This document shows positions 48,201-59,500 of a stretch of 64,000 nucleotides of DNA, one piece after another; the stretch's first letter is position 1, and each line of letters starts with the position of its first letter. The notes under the pieces are model-generated. The model was not told the origin of the DNA, made no database searches, and worked only from the letters and a program-made list of their open reading frames with translations. Made by a program: the position numbers and the translations under genes. The stretch covers positions 1 through 64,000 of the forward strand of contig JARBJD010000046.1 in the NCBI GenBank assembly GCA_033064195.1, in the 5' to 3' direction. The DNA comes from Blattamonas nauphoetae (taxonomy: Eukaryota; Preaxostyla; Oxymonadida).

Positions 48201-48938
48201 GTATACGAAAAAGCAGTATCAAGGAACCTAACGAACTGAGAAGGAGAATTCGTGGATAATTCTTGGATAAGGAGGAGAGCGGAGCTTCGTTTTCGTTTTT
48301 CCTCCTCTCGTTGAGCAGGGGTTTGTTCAACACTTGTTTGTGACGGTTGGCGAGAGCTGAAACAAATAAGAATACAATAAAGGTGACTTTTGCAGAGTGG
48401 ATTGCTGTATCCATTTATCTAAGACAATAAATGATTCTTGGACAAGACCATCAACGAACTGCTGGGCATTGATGGAAATATGGCTTATATTTGCTATTGA
48501 TAGATGAATTAAAGATTCATTGAGACACCGATTACAACTGCGGCTACCTTTGGAATCTCTTTATGTGAATAATAAAGAGATTCTTTGAGAAATGTCTTGA
48601 CCTTGGTAAGAGAAAAGTTTGTGGTGTTTAGGAGGAGGTACTCTGAAAAAAATGGAAGACAATGTCAAGATTAAGATAGATCAGAGTATTTCAAACCAGT
48701 TGCCATAAGAGCCGCAATGTAGTGATTGTTATTAGTGGAAGACGGGGAGTTTAAGATAAAAGGGAGGAAGTCGGCATCAGGTTCCTAGAGGCGAAAGAAA
48801 TGATTCATAAAATGATTGAAAAAACTAATTGAAGCAAAAACTCTATAGAATCAGAAAAATAAGTTTCTTGAAAACCCAGAATACCTCATCGATTATCTGA
48901 CGGACTTCTTGTTCGATATCGGCGTTTGAACTTAACAT
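39265..48938 (-). CDS. TOR: TOR (target of rapamycin) phosphatidylinositol kinase-related kinase
   Basis: Nine exons join in frame on the minus strand: 48938-48885, 48784-48697, 48642-48529, 48493-48388, 48356-48197, 48128-47871, 47830-40241, 40206-40042 and 40008-39265, giving about 3092 residues. Introns are 100, 54, 35, 31, 68, 40, 34 and 33 bases. The N-terminal ~1500 residues are HEAT-like helices, then a FAT region, then an FRB-like bundle near residue 2570 (ELYSYPERRFLDEFEAKL). The kinase has ERVMQLFGLINTLF, a catalytic loop GLGDRHPSN near residue 2870 and the metal motif HIDFGDCFEV near 2890. The C-terminus LFLGWCPLW is the TOR-type FATC ending. It should be the growth-controlling kinase of TOR complexes. 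It is longer than the ~2500 residues of yeast or human TOR because of low-complexity inserts (for example PQVQIPSNCSQN). The second-to-last intron junctions restore the conserved AVMSMVGHILG block, which supports the model. Confidence 0.9.
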
Positions 48939-49109
48939 AATACAAGTTTCGATGAAATGATGCTAAGGTGCATACTGAGCATTGACAATAATTGGAGAAA
49001 GTTGAAGAAGTGTTGACATAACGAAACCAAAGAAAAAATTATTGGTTTCGAAGGGATGAGTGGAGTAGGACCCAGTTTATCCAGAGAAATGCCGGGACCA
49101 GATCCTGTC

Positions 49110-50844
49110 TCATCCAATTGCATCATCTCCAAAAATATCTTTCATTTCATTTTCGATATCAATCTCATATTGGAGTTCTTCCTCATCAGTGAGCGACACA
49201 ACTCCCTCAAACAACTGGCCATCGAAATAGCTTGATAAAGCTGTGAGATACATTGTGGTTGCCCTGTCGAGAGGAATTTGTTGGAGTATTTCGCGAGCAT
49301 TTTCTTCTGACAACCACTGACGAACGGGGAGTTGGATCTGCGATTCTGGGATGGATGAATCAGGAGCATCTGATCGGACAGAATCCAAAAATTGTGTTTG
49401 GTCAAATTCAGCGAACTTGTAAAGGGCGAGGAGGCAAGAATAAGTGACTGAGGCATCCTTCGAAGCAAGCCCACCATGCAATTCACGCACCAGACCTTCC
49501 ACAAGACACTGCCCGAAGCTCTTTCCATCGCAATACTCGGGAATGTGATACTGCTGGAAGGAAGGCGCAGAGTTCCCGGAGATTGTTCGGACTGCTCTGT
49601 GGAGAGGGCAATTGGCAGTGAGGACAGCCAGCGACGTCGAGAACGAGGAATTCAAGCAGTGTGCAAAGAAGAAGACAACTTCGCGCGTGACAGTTGAGCT
49701 CACCACACGACATTGTGATGGCCGAAGGAGTTCCAACATCGGGACCACAATGCCACTGTGGGCAATAATGTTGGTGTGGAGAGGGGTGTTCGAAGACAGA
49801 TTCACCAGAATGCAGCATGCCACTCGAAGATTCGATGTGTGGTCGGATTGGATGACTGGTACGATCGAGTGGAGAATGCCTTCATTCAGAAGGATCTCTG
49901 CACACTCCACAGAGCCAAGTGAGATCGAGAGGAGAACATCAAGCGCAAGAGAAACGAACAGAGCCGAGCTGTAGCCGAGGAAGTTGATGACCGACGGGAC
50001 GAAGTTGAAGGGAAGGATTTCAGCGAGGTGGTCTGAGGAGATGAGCACAGAAGGAACAAACCAGTCTCCAAGCAGACGTGGTAGAGCCCGTTGAGAGTGT
50101 ATCTGATCGTTGGCGAGTCGTTTGAGGAGAGAAAGTAGGTGAATGCAGATAGTGCAGCCATCACATCCTGTCTGGAGCGCACAGTCATGAAGATGTTGCT
50201 GATCAAGCACACAATCGCCCTCACTTTGGTCAACGGGATTTCTTGTCTGAGAATACAGAGAAGCTGCTCAATGATTCCGTCTTGATGCATCTGGACACGG
50301 GCATTATGCGAGTTCCCGGCTAAATTGCTGGAGGATTGAAGGAAATATGCAAGCATACGCCAGAGTCTGCACAGCGGTATCTGAAAGCTCAGAATCTGGA
50401 AACTGAGGAGATGGTAAACCGAAAGGAGAGACACACACGAATGAAAGGAGTGATGATTCCAACTCCATTCTCCTGGGCAATCGCATCTGCGTTCTCTGGT
50501 GAACTTCCAGCAATAATACAGAGACATGTCAAAGTTTCGCTCTAAACAGATCCTTAAAGAATAGAAACACACCAGAAGAACAGTAAAACCATCAGTGCGG
50601 TTTAAAAGGCCGAGAAGATGACTCACAGCTCCGGACTCCACCAACTCCTGGATAGGGGGGTTATCTGCCCAAATGAGAGAGATAAATTGTAAATACCATC
50701 ATCAAGCCAAGATCTGATGATCCTACAATTCTCATACTGGTCCGTAGTATGAATGGAGGCGATTCCTGCGACTACGATGTGGAGATTGGTACTCTGGTTC
50801 ATGAACAAAATATCGCAAAGATTAGAAATATAGACACCAATCAT
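49110..50844 (-). CDS. Importin alpha-like armadillo-repeat protein
   Basis: Several exons separated by ~29-35 base introns join in frame. NPPIQELVESGAVSHLLGLL near the start matches the first armadillo repeat of importin alpha, followed by LTCLCIIAGSSPENADAIAQ, then DTAVQTLANLAGNSHNARV, and more repeats to about 49400. One intron (50066-50038, 29 bases, GTTTGT to TCAG) joins YHVCLET to DHLAEILPFNF. The C-terminus is acidic (DEEELQYEIDIENEMKDIFG). The protein would carry NLS-bearing cargo with importin beta. The usual Arg/Lys-rich importin-beta-binding segment is not seen before the first repeat: the N-terminus is short, starting at MNQSTNLH (50802) or at an upstream ATG (50844). It may lie in an unrecognised upstream exon, or this may be a divergent armadillo protein. 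The canonical NLS-binding W/N pairs are largely not conserved by eye. Confidence 0.65.
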
Positions 50845-50956
50845 AATCCAAAAAACATCAATGAGAGAACCGAGTCCGACAATACATCAAAGTGGATTGA
50901 TTCATCCATGGATGAGCTCTGGTGAGCTGCTCTCTCGCTTCTCTTCATCATAATCA

Positions 50957-51145
50957 ATGACCGACGTTCTTCAGTCCTTCTTAGGGAGATTCCTGCATTC
51001 CGTTTCTGGTAAAAGTGATGCGCAGGGGTATCTTCGATTCGTGAATGAGGTGCGACAAATCAGACGAATGTTCATCCAGCATGAAAATAGACGAGAAAAA
51101 ACACCTCCTGTGAACATTTCAAATCTGATTGAAGCTCGATTTTGA
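50957..51145 (+). CDS. Small helical protein of 62 residues, unknown
   Basis: The ATG at 50957 opens a compact helical protein (FLGRFLHSVSGKSDAQGYLR, FVNEVRQIRRMFIQHENRRE) that ends at a TGA at 51143-51145. Spacing of aromatic and basic residues in the first helices recalls LYR-motif mitochondrial assembly factors, but the LYR tripeptide itself is absent. It is divergent from importin alpha, about 110-155 bases from that gene's start. The Mutator-like element inserts 48 bases after its stop. Confidence 0.45.
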   Translation: MTDVLQSFLGRFLHSVSGKSDAQGYLRFVNEVRQIRRMFIQHENRREKTPPVNISNLIEARF

Positions 51146-51345
51146 GCATTAATACTTTCATGTTCATCCATTTTGGATCAGAACCAGTCTGTCAGGAAAA
51201 GGAGCCGTCCAAAATTGTGGACACCTTTGATCTCTTTTCCAGAAAAGTGGACACTTGTCGAAAAAACGCAGAAATGGACACCTGTAATTTAAAAAAATCC
51301 CAGGATTTGGACACCCCCAGATTCTGGACACCTTTCTGCCAAAAT

Positions 51346-53432
51346 AGGAGGTTAGGTGTCCAAAACTCTGGATTTAAGGAAAGCGTGAAAAACAATCAGA
51401 AAAGAGTTCATGAGATACAAAACCCAAAAAAGGAGGAGAAACGAACTACAAAAACCGTCCTAGACAATAAAGCGACAGATCATGACGAAAGATAAAAAGA
51501 GAGAATAGAAGAAGAAAAGAGCAAGATGGTGGAAGAAAGAAAGTAGAAATAGGGAGTGGAAGGGCCAAGGCGTTGATGGAACAGGACAGCACGTAGGTAG
51601 AGGTGAAAAGAGAGGGTAGTCAATAAAAGGTAATGGACGGCATGATTAGAGGGTACATAAGGGAAGGTAAGAACAAAAGTGGAAGAGCAAACTCATGATA
51701 AAGTGAGAACGCGAACAATCTGTGACTTTTGTCATATTGCCGGCTCTCATGTCACAGTGTGACTAACAGCCACAGTCCTACAAACACAACAATCCGCGAT
51801 CGCAAACAGAACAAAGAAAAATGAGGAAAGATGTGAACAAAGAGGAGAATGCACACGTCACATCATTCTTTCGTGCAAGACGAGAAATCACACTTTCATA
51901 CGCATTCCCGATTTCAACACGAATTTAATCCCCCAGCGATGAACTATTCCGTATGAACAGCATCCCTCCATCCGCCAGGAACACGTGCAGTGAGCTCGTC
52001 CGCACAGATCGTTGGTTGTTGACCAAATGTCTCGGACAAGATCGACAGCACTGAATCACGACATCGAGCAGGTGAAATCACATGGCAGCATGAGAAGGGA
52101 AAGAAAAGAGAAACTCCTTGCATGAGTCTTCTCAACTGGGTGTGTGAGGGAGAACGAACTGATGATCGTCGAAAGGACGAGAATTATTTGATACCACAGG
52201 CATGCGTCAAACTGCACCCAAACACATAAACAAGATCAAAGACAAGAGAACAGGTGATAGATGAGAGAGGAGCACACATCCGTTTGAAGAAGCGCAGAAT
52301 GGATTGAGCGTGTCTGACAACTCAATTACTTCAGAAGGAGATTGTATTTGTCCCCAGCAACCAAAGTATCCGCACGGAACGATCAGGCAGGGAGCTCGCG
52401 AGGAGTCGATGAGGCAGGTGGGCTTCGCTTGAGGGGAGCGTTGCTGGTGAAAAGTTGAATGGGCCAGAAAGCAAACACGAAGGAGAGAAGGGCTGTCTCT
52501 GCATTCTCCGAGAAGGGGGCAACAACGGTGAGGGTGCGGATCAGTTCCTGTAGGTGGACGAGATCATTGAAGAAAGATGAAAAATAAAGTATGGCTAATC
52601 AATTCACACAAATTTTGTGTGTCAAGGCTTCGGACAATATTCGCAACAAACAGTACGATCAATGTTTCCATCAACTCACAGATTGATTCAAAATTCTGAA
52701 ATTAACATGGAATCAAGACAGAATCACAAACTGATTCTTCTACCGACACTGGGTACGGTGCCAATTGGGATGAGCATCTAGTTTTAATGATTACGTTGAC
52801 GATAACCAGCTGCCACATAGGATGTTCTCCAACTGTTGACTGTCTCTGAACTTCGATAGAACTTGTGAAATGGTGAGGATCATCCCCTTGGTGACTAGCG
52901 TATCAACAACACAATGAAATTCACAACTTGATCGCGCATTGGATGTAACTCTAGTTTGCTCTTCTTCTTTTATTGTTTCTCTCTCTTAAATTTCGATAGA
53001 ACTTGTGAAATCGTGCGGATCTCCTGCTCTGGCACTTGTGCTCCAGCATTATGGTCAAAGTCGCAGATTTGTGGCGCATTGTGTGTAACTCTGGTTTACT
53101 CTTTCGCATTCCATCTCGCGTTCTCTTATGTACCCTCTAATCATGCCGTCCATTACCTTTTATTGACTACCCTCTCTTTTCACCTCTACCTACGTGCTGT
53201 CCTGTTCCATCAACGCCTTGGCCCTTCCACTCCCTATTTCTACTTTCTTTCTTCCACCATCTTGCTCTTTTCTTCTTCTATTCTCTCTTTTTATCTTTCG
53301 TCATGATCTGTCGCTTCCTTTGTCTAGGACGGTTTTTGTAGTTCGTTTCTCCTCCTTTTTTGGGTTTTGTATCTCATGAACTCTTTTCTGATTGTTTTTC
53401 ACGCTTTCCTTAAATCCAGAGTTTTGGACACC
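51346..53432. repeat. Inner palindrome A of the Mutator-like element, ~320-bp arms
   Basis: The left arm 51346-51665 and right arm 53112-53432 are nearly identical reverse complements; shared words include TGATTAGAGGGTACATAAG and GGAAAGCGTGAAAAACAATC. One visible change is GACAATAAAGCG against GACAAAGGAAGCG. The arms enclose a 1.4-kb loop. Confidence 0.8.
52850..53110. repeat. Tandem ~139-bp duplication in the loop of the Mutator-like element
   Basis: CGATAGAACTTGTGAAAT occurs near 52854 and again near 52992, and GCGCATTGxxTGTAACTCT occurs near 52935 and 53074. The spacing is constant at about 139 bp. Identity between the units is perhaps 70 percent. Confidence 0.6.
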
Positions 53433-53442
53433 TAACCTCCAA

Positions 53443-54339
53443 GGCAGATCCAACCACTGTCCTGACCATATTTCGTGTTTTTTCGATCGATTCTCCAAGA
53501 TCTAATCTTCATCTTGTTCTTTCTAACCAAGCTCCTAAATCGTTCACAGAGATCATAAACGGCCTCTCATTGACTTACAAGGTGTGATGATCTCCATTCA
53601 TTCCACCTTTCGTTTTCACTTTTTTACCTGATTTCAATCTCCGTTTGTTCGCTTCATTCACCTTTGCCATTATGATTTTCTTCAATCACTGTCCATTTTT
53701 CCCTCAATTTTCAATTTTCATTCTTAAATTCTCATTTTTCATTAATTGCCAACAAGTCATCTTTGATGCGGTTCTCTCTCCTCAATATGACTTCCCTTGC
53801 CATCCTCACGCTTTCCCTGATTACCAACATAACATCCCGTTCTATCAAACTCTTCTTTCCGTCTATATCCTCAGATACATTTCAGCAATCTGGACCACAT
53901 CTCGACCGATCACATCCATTTGTCATAGTCTCCTTAAAAACTCTTGAGTGCTTTCTAACCATTTTGTGAGGACGCTTGGCGATCTTTAGATGTAATTTCT
54001 GTTTTTTAATCGAAGAAGAGCACTCATTGACAAACTTACTCTAAAAGAGAGAATTCAAGAATGAAAATTGAAAAGTGACGAAGAAATGGACAGTGATTGA
54101 AGAAAATCATAATGGCAAAGGTGAATGAAGCGAACAAACGGAGATTGAAATCAGGTAAAAAAGTGAAAACGAAAGGTGGAATGAATGGAGATCATCACAC
54201 CTTGTAAGTCAATGAGAGGCCGTTTATGATCTCTGTGAACGATTTAGGAGCTTGGTTAGAAAGAACAAGATGAAGATTAGATCTTGGAGAATCGATCGAA
54301 AAAACACGAAATATGGTCAGGACAGTGGTTGGATCTGCC
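53443..54339. repeat. Inner palindrome B of the Mutator-like element, ~285-bp arms
   Basis: The left arm 53443-53735 and right arm 54057-54339 are nearly identical reverse complements, sharing GGCAGATCCAACCACTGTCC at the outside and TGAAGAAAATCATAATGGC-type sequence inside. The loop is about 320 bp. A plus-strand frame across the left arm and loop (53645-53947) is not called because it is pyrimidine-driven. Confidence 0.8.
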
Positions 54340-54528
54340 CTGCTAACCTCCTATTTTGGCAGAAAGGTGTCCAGAATCTGGGGGTGTCCAAATCCTGGGA
54401 TTTTTTACGAAAATTGATTCAAAATTTTGGACGGCTCCAGGAAAAGTGAGAAATGACATCTGGAAATGAGATGTTTGACTACTCATATCTCAGAAAAATG
54501 CAAAATGAAGACATTGTGACGTGAACGA

Positions 54529-55848
54529 TTACAAATCAGCTTCTTTAAGGAGTTTTTTCTGGTCTTCCGAGAGGGTCTCTGGGAAGATGAGATGAAACTG
54601 AAGAATCAGGTCTCCCTTTTCTTTTGGTTTCGACTTAGTTGGAGTGGGATGAGAGATTTGAGTTGGAGGATAGTTGATTGGCATCCCTTCTCCTCGTATC
54701 ACTTGAGTATATCCAGGACTAACGAGATGACAGACAATGAAGAAGACAGACTGGACAATTTGCGTGACTGGGACACTCAACGTGCGTCCGTCAATCGTTT
54801 GCTAGAGCACTGAAAATTGAACAGCGACATACCACCTTCACAATTGAACCCAGTAGAGCCTTCCCCAGTGAAATGTCCGCTGTGAAAATGAGATCGTTTC
54901 CGTTTCGTTTGAATTGAGGATGTTTCTTCTGCTTAATACGAAAGATAACATCTCCCTGCTCTTCGGATTGACTCACATTTCCAATTTCAGGGAAAATAAT
55001 CTGATCACCCTCCTTCATTCCTTTCACCACAGTCAAATTCGCGATTTGTGGTTCTTTCGTTGTAGTGACACCATCTGGATTTAGTGACTGATATCCGAAA
55101 TACAAAGGGAAGTAGCACACCTGCTTGAAGTATTCCACTCTTTTCGTTGCTCCAAGGTAGAGTTCCTCCAAGGTGCAAAGAACGTCGTGCTGACGGACAT
55201 GAGGGAGAAATAATCACACATAAACTGGTTGAGCCTTCTCCTTTCGCGGTGGTGCACTCATTTGAGAAAACTCATTAAAAATACCGTTTGCCTCAGAGGG
55301 AGTGACGCCAGAGAAATCTGAACAATTCAGAATGATAAATTTAATGTGAGAAGAGCAAACCAAAGAACTCAGTGAAAGGATTACGCCCAAATGCATCGCG
55401 GAAGACTTCATCAGGATCACTGACGAATTGGTAATCGCCACCGACGATTTCTAAGAGTTGTTGAGACGATAACTTGTGAAGAAGAGAGAGAAACCTCCTT
55501 TCTCATTGGGTGCTCCTTTTTTAAGTCCTGTTGTTCCATATAAATCATAGATAGTCCGATATTTCGCTAAAGTGATATAGAAATTGTTCATGTTTCGAGA
55601 GGGATCAAAATGTCATCAGGAATCTGAGTGTCGTCAAACCTTGACTCAATACTTCATAGGCCTCAGTAATCTCCCGATATTTCACATTGGCTTCTTGTTT
55701 ATTCTCTGCATGGAGTGATGGATGCCACATTTGTGCGAGTTCCTTGTACCTGGAATAAATCTTAATTTACATGTAAAAAAATCAACTTTTTCTTGATGGT
55801 CGGGATATCTGCATCGCGATTAATCTCAAGTATCTGATAGTAATCCAT
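54529..55848 (-). CDS. Class B J-protein (DnaJ/Sis1-like) with degenerate HPD motif
   Basis: The start MDYYQILEINRDAD at 55848 opens a J domain. A 37-base intron (55787-55751) joins it to YKELAQMWHPSLHAENKQ, and another joins LSQ to KYRTIYDLYGTTGLKKGAPN, the usual end of a J domain. A glycine- and phenylalanine-containing stretch with FGRNPFTEFF follows. The C-terminal substrate-binding domains begin LEELYLGATKRVEYFKQV and include IVFPEIGN-like and DLIFTADISLGKALLGSIV segments. There is no CxxCxGxG zinc region, so it is type II. The key tripeptide HPD, needed to trigger Hsp70 ATPase, reads HPS (residues 30-32, bases 55724-55716). It may be a J-like chaperone that no longer stimulates Hsp70, or a specialised one. 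The stop is at 54531-54529. Confidence 0.8.
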
Positions 55849-56087
55849 TTGAGATTGAAACGATGGCCCTTTACATACTATTGTTCAAGATTTGTTTCGA
55901 AAACCTCACAATATCTCCTCATAATCACCCAATCGGCCAGAAAAAAGCAATTACCATGAAAGAATAAAGAAACAGAGATGACAGAGGCCCCTGAAAAGAA
56001 TAAAATGAGATGATGTTGAAAAGAAAGACGGAGAACAGTGAAATGATTTCATAGAACAGAGAGTTGTACAGAGTTGAAATGTATAAA
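55849..56087. other. Short intergenic region between J-protein and SNARE genes
   Basis: This stretch is AT-rich without a coding frame I can support. It lies upstream of the J-protein start and downstream of the SNARE stop, so it must hold the J-protein promoter. Confidence 0.5.
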
Positions 56088-56544
56088 TTACTTCTTTGGT
56101 TTAAAAACATTGATGAGTCCAAGGACCAAGAGAGCGAGGATTGCCAGGCCGAGGAGGATGATGACGATCCAGAGGAGGACTTTATTCAAGCAGATGTTTT
56201 TGAGCATTCCTTTGATCGACCGGTTTGAACGGTCCAAACTTGCATCTGCATCATTGAACTAGTGAGGATGAACAAAAGCGCTGAAGGATACATGGCCATC
56301 GACTGAATTTAGGATAGTCCGATGTTCATTCAATGTGAGTTGGGCTTCCGAGATATTTTGGTTGATTTCACTAAAGAATAAGAATGATTCATGAAACAGA
56401 GGTCGAGGCAGACTCCGTTACTTGAAGACCTGATCGGAGAACATCTGTTCCCTGATTACCGGCATAGTTCGCTCGGAGTAAATCCTTACGAACAGGATCA
56501 TTATCGTATGGGGTGTATCCGTATGGATCGTTCTGATATGACAT
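56088..56544 (-). CDS. Tail-anchored SNARE protein, Vti1/membrin (Qb)-like
   Basis: The frame starts MSYQNDPYGYTPYDNDPVRK at 56544 and continues to RANYAGNQGTDVLRSGLQ. Later exons read EINQNISEAQLTLNEHRTIL, then (after a 33-base intron with GTATCC donor) FNDADASLDRSNRSIKGMLK. A C-terminal hydrophobic anchor follows (KVLLWIVIILLGLAILALLV) with a short basic tail KPKK. Heptad spacing before the anchor and the size of about 130 residues fit a SNARE of the Qb group, which drives Golgi or endosomal vesicle fusion. The zero-layer glutamine cannot be fixed because the first intron junction (near 56430-56380) does not join in frame by the rules I used. Qa, Qc or Bet1-like identity remains possible. 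Confidence 0.55.
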
Positions 56545-56577
56545 TTTGTTGATCAATCCCAAAAGAAAGCAAATTCA

Positions 56578-59500
56578 TTATGATGATGAAGCGTCGAACC
56601 CAGAAAAGAAAAGGGCTAAAAATAGACTTGATGAAGACATGGGTGATGCTTTATCTATTTTGTGGGAGTCGTTTTGGAAAAAGTTGAATACCGTGGCGAT
56701 CTGCTGTGAAATTGATGAATGCGATTGACAGTACGGGATAAGTGTAACAAGGATTGGTAGAATTGGCTCCGCAACAGAGAGTGGCGTGCTATAAGATTGG
56801 TTTGGATGAGTGTTCTTCTTTGAGGAGAGTGTGAAAGAGTGAAGTGAGGCCCACAGTGGCCATGTGACAAAGAGCGACGATGTTGGGTTGGTATTCATCT
56901 CCCAACAGAGGCACGACTGGAGGCACTCGGGGCAGAGCGACATATTCTGTTGATGGTAATTTGCAGCGCATTTCGAGCAGAGAACAGGCGTCTGGACTGC
57001 TGTTGTTTGAAGCTCTTCTGAGGACGACAACGTGGCTGTCGGAATGTACAGAGGGAGATCAAACGGGCGCTTGACTCCACCTCGCATGGAGAAGACAAAC
57101 GCTGCACTATCCCTTTCAATCTGACGTCGTCGCTGGTGCACCACAAGACACGTGGTGCGTTTAGTCCGTTGATGTGAAGTGTTGGTTGCTGGAAGTGGCT
57201 GACAGGTGTCGACAGAACACAAATCCAGAAGTGGAAGGGAAGGAGGAGAGAACCTCCCACTTTGACGGAGTGACAGCGAAGAATACTCCAAGAAGAGGAG
57301 TTGGATCGGAGTCACAGGAAGTGCTGTTGAAAAGCTTGGGAGAAGGGAGAGACTCGCCCAATCTGTCCCTGCCTCGAATTTCTGGCCAAAGCAGCACAAA
57401 CAGAGGAGATCGAGAAGGATCAGCGAGACATGTTCGACTGGCGAAAAGTCCGATCGAGCAGATTGGTCGTTGGATGTGGATGCCGATTTGCGAGGAAAGA
57501 GAGGCGAGGCGAGGGTGATGAGGGTGAGGACGAGAGGGAAGAGCTCGTCATGAATCCGCTTCTCAACAAACTGAAGACAATGCGCCTCGAAGAGAGATAT
57601 CAACTTGGCTGTGGCTTTGAGAACACCACGGGCTGATTGGATGTGTGGGATGTGCTCTGCGTTCTGTGCTGGGAGGCTGCGGAAGACGTTGAGCGGGAGG
57701 GGATGCGTGCCATCCATCCTTCCACTCAGGAACCACGACGAGACCAAGCTTTGGACAGTGGAAATGAGTGGAGACCAGAGGACATGGACACAGTTCAGAA
57801 ACGACGGATGATGGACGCGTGCTGGATCAATGGCCGGGTCTGAATTGAAGTCCAACACAGCCAATGCAAGCGAGGCAATTCGAAGCACTTTCGTCTTTCT
57901 TTTGAGGAGCGTGTTTGAGAATTGAGTGCTCTGAGTTTGGTTGAGATCGCTCCTCGTCCGCACCGTTTGATCGGGTGGTCCTGACACTCCACTGGAAGCA
58001 TATGTGACGAGCGAGCGGATGAGATGGACGCAGACATCGCAAAGGAGAGAATACTCCCGACTGCCCCCGCAGTACTCTTCGGTCGGATCGTCCTGGCTGG
58101 GAGAGAGAGCATGCGACTTCTCCAGTTTGTGTGGCTGTGGAATGTGAAGGGCAGGGAGGATGTTCAGCATGGTTCTGCAAACTGATTCGAGTGAACGAAG
58201 GGCCTGGACTTGGGTCAGCTCAGACGACCCACTGGATGTGTGAGAGAGCGGGAGGATCCAGAGGAGCGACTGAACCGAATCTTTGATGAGAGGCACAAGT
58301 GACGCTGATATCTCCACAGGAGTGGAGTTCTGAGCGGAGAGGATGCGGAACACAACTCCAACCAGGTTCGTCCCATGTCGCATTTCTCTGTCGTTGCTGA
58401 GCGACTGGCCTTTCGAGAATGCCGACACTCCAATTCCGTCCCATCCTCGAAGAAGGACGTGCGGGCGAGACGAGCCCTCCAAACAGATCTTCTTCAGACT
58501 TTCGTCAATCAGAGCGTCCACGTTCATCGAGACGAGCGACTTGACAAGAGAGAGGTGGGGTGTGCTCGGGGTTGTCTGTGGAATAGTCAGACATGCGAGA
58601 CAGACAAGACCAGTTAGACTGCATCGCTGAGTGTTCTGCGATCCCTTCAGGAGGAACGTGATGAAGAAGACAATCAAATCGCGGAGGATGCGCTGGATCC
58701 ACTGTGTCGGACGAGTGGCTGACCGACAGACGAGATTCCACGCAGCTGCGAGATTGAGCGACGCTGAAAAGAGTGCCGCTGTGATGTATGTCTCTGTATC
58801 ACCCTCATCCACCGTTCCCACAATTTTGGAGAGTCCCTCAGAGATTGAGTTCAGAATGATGGAAGATGATAGATGCTCTGAACGGACAGCAGAGCGGACG
58901 GCTCCGATCATGAAGATAGCTCGGAGGAGAGACGCAGAAAGTCGGTGGGAGGGCTGGCTGCTTTCCTGGGAGACGAGAAGAGTCGTTCCAATTGACCGAA
59001 AGAACCGAAAGCTGTCCCCATCCACAGAGGACCCCAGAGTGAACCCAAAATCACCCATCGTCAAAAAAAGAGTGAGGAGAGCGACCAGTGGATGTGCATT
59101 TGAGTCTTGGTGGCTGAGGGAATTCACAAACATAACTCCGCTCCTTCCGAGCTGCAGCTTGTTGATGATGCTGTGCGGAGAGAGTGATGGGAGTGAAATA
59201 GTTGAATCAAGAAGAGAATCCAAAGCAATGCCATTTCCACTTTCCAGGAGAGTGAGAAAAGATGAAGTTGACGGATTCTCCTGAGGATCTTGCAGTGTTG
59301 ACGCAAGAGGGAGGAGACGCTGCGAATTGATGCCGTTTGGGAGAGAGAGGGTCGATCCTTGTTGAAGACTGCGAAATGTCTCGCCTATTTTGGTTGATGA
59401 TATCTGCGCAAAGAGGATGAAGTTTGGGATCAGAGCCAGGAACAATGCCTCGAAGCTGACAGAGAGAGGATACAATCCCAGAGCATCTTGCGGCCTCATC

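Larger units (their letters stand above)
51202..54437. mobile_element. Mutator-like foldback element with 9-bp target duplication and nested hairpins
   Basis: The 9-base direct repeat CAGGAAAAG lies at 51193-51201 and 54438-54446. Inside it the ends are GAGCCGTCCAAAATT and its reverse complement. A 9-bp duplication is the mark of Mutator-like (MULE) transposition. Outer arms (about 51202-51345 and 54340-54437) share TCCCAGGATTTGGACACCCC and CCAAAATAGGAGGTTAG. Inside are two further palindromes (separate entries). No transposase is visible. The 1.4-kb loop between the first arms holds no gene I can support, only short frames. It sits between the small 62-residue gene and the J-protein gene. 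Confidence 0.8.

Noticed and set aside
53645-53969. Plus-strand frames within the Mutator-like element
   Set aside because: They lie across an inverted-repeat arm and a pyrimidine-rich loop and are not conserved in the partner arm.
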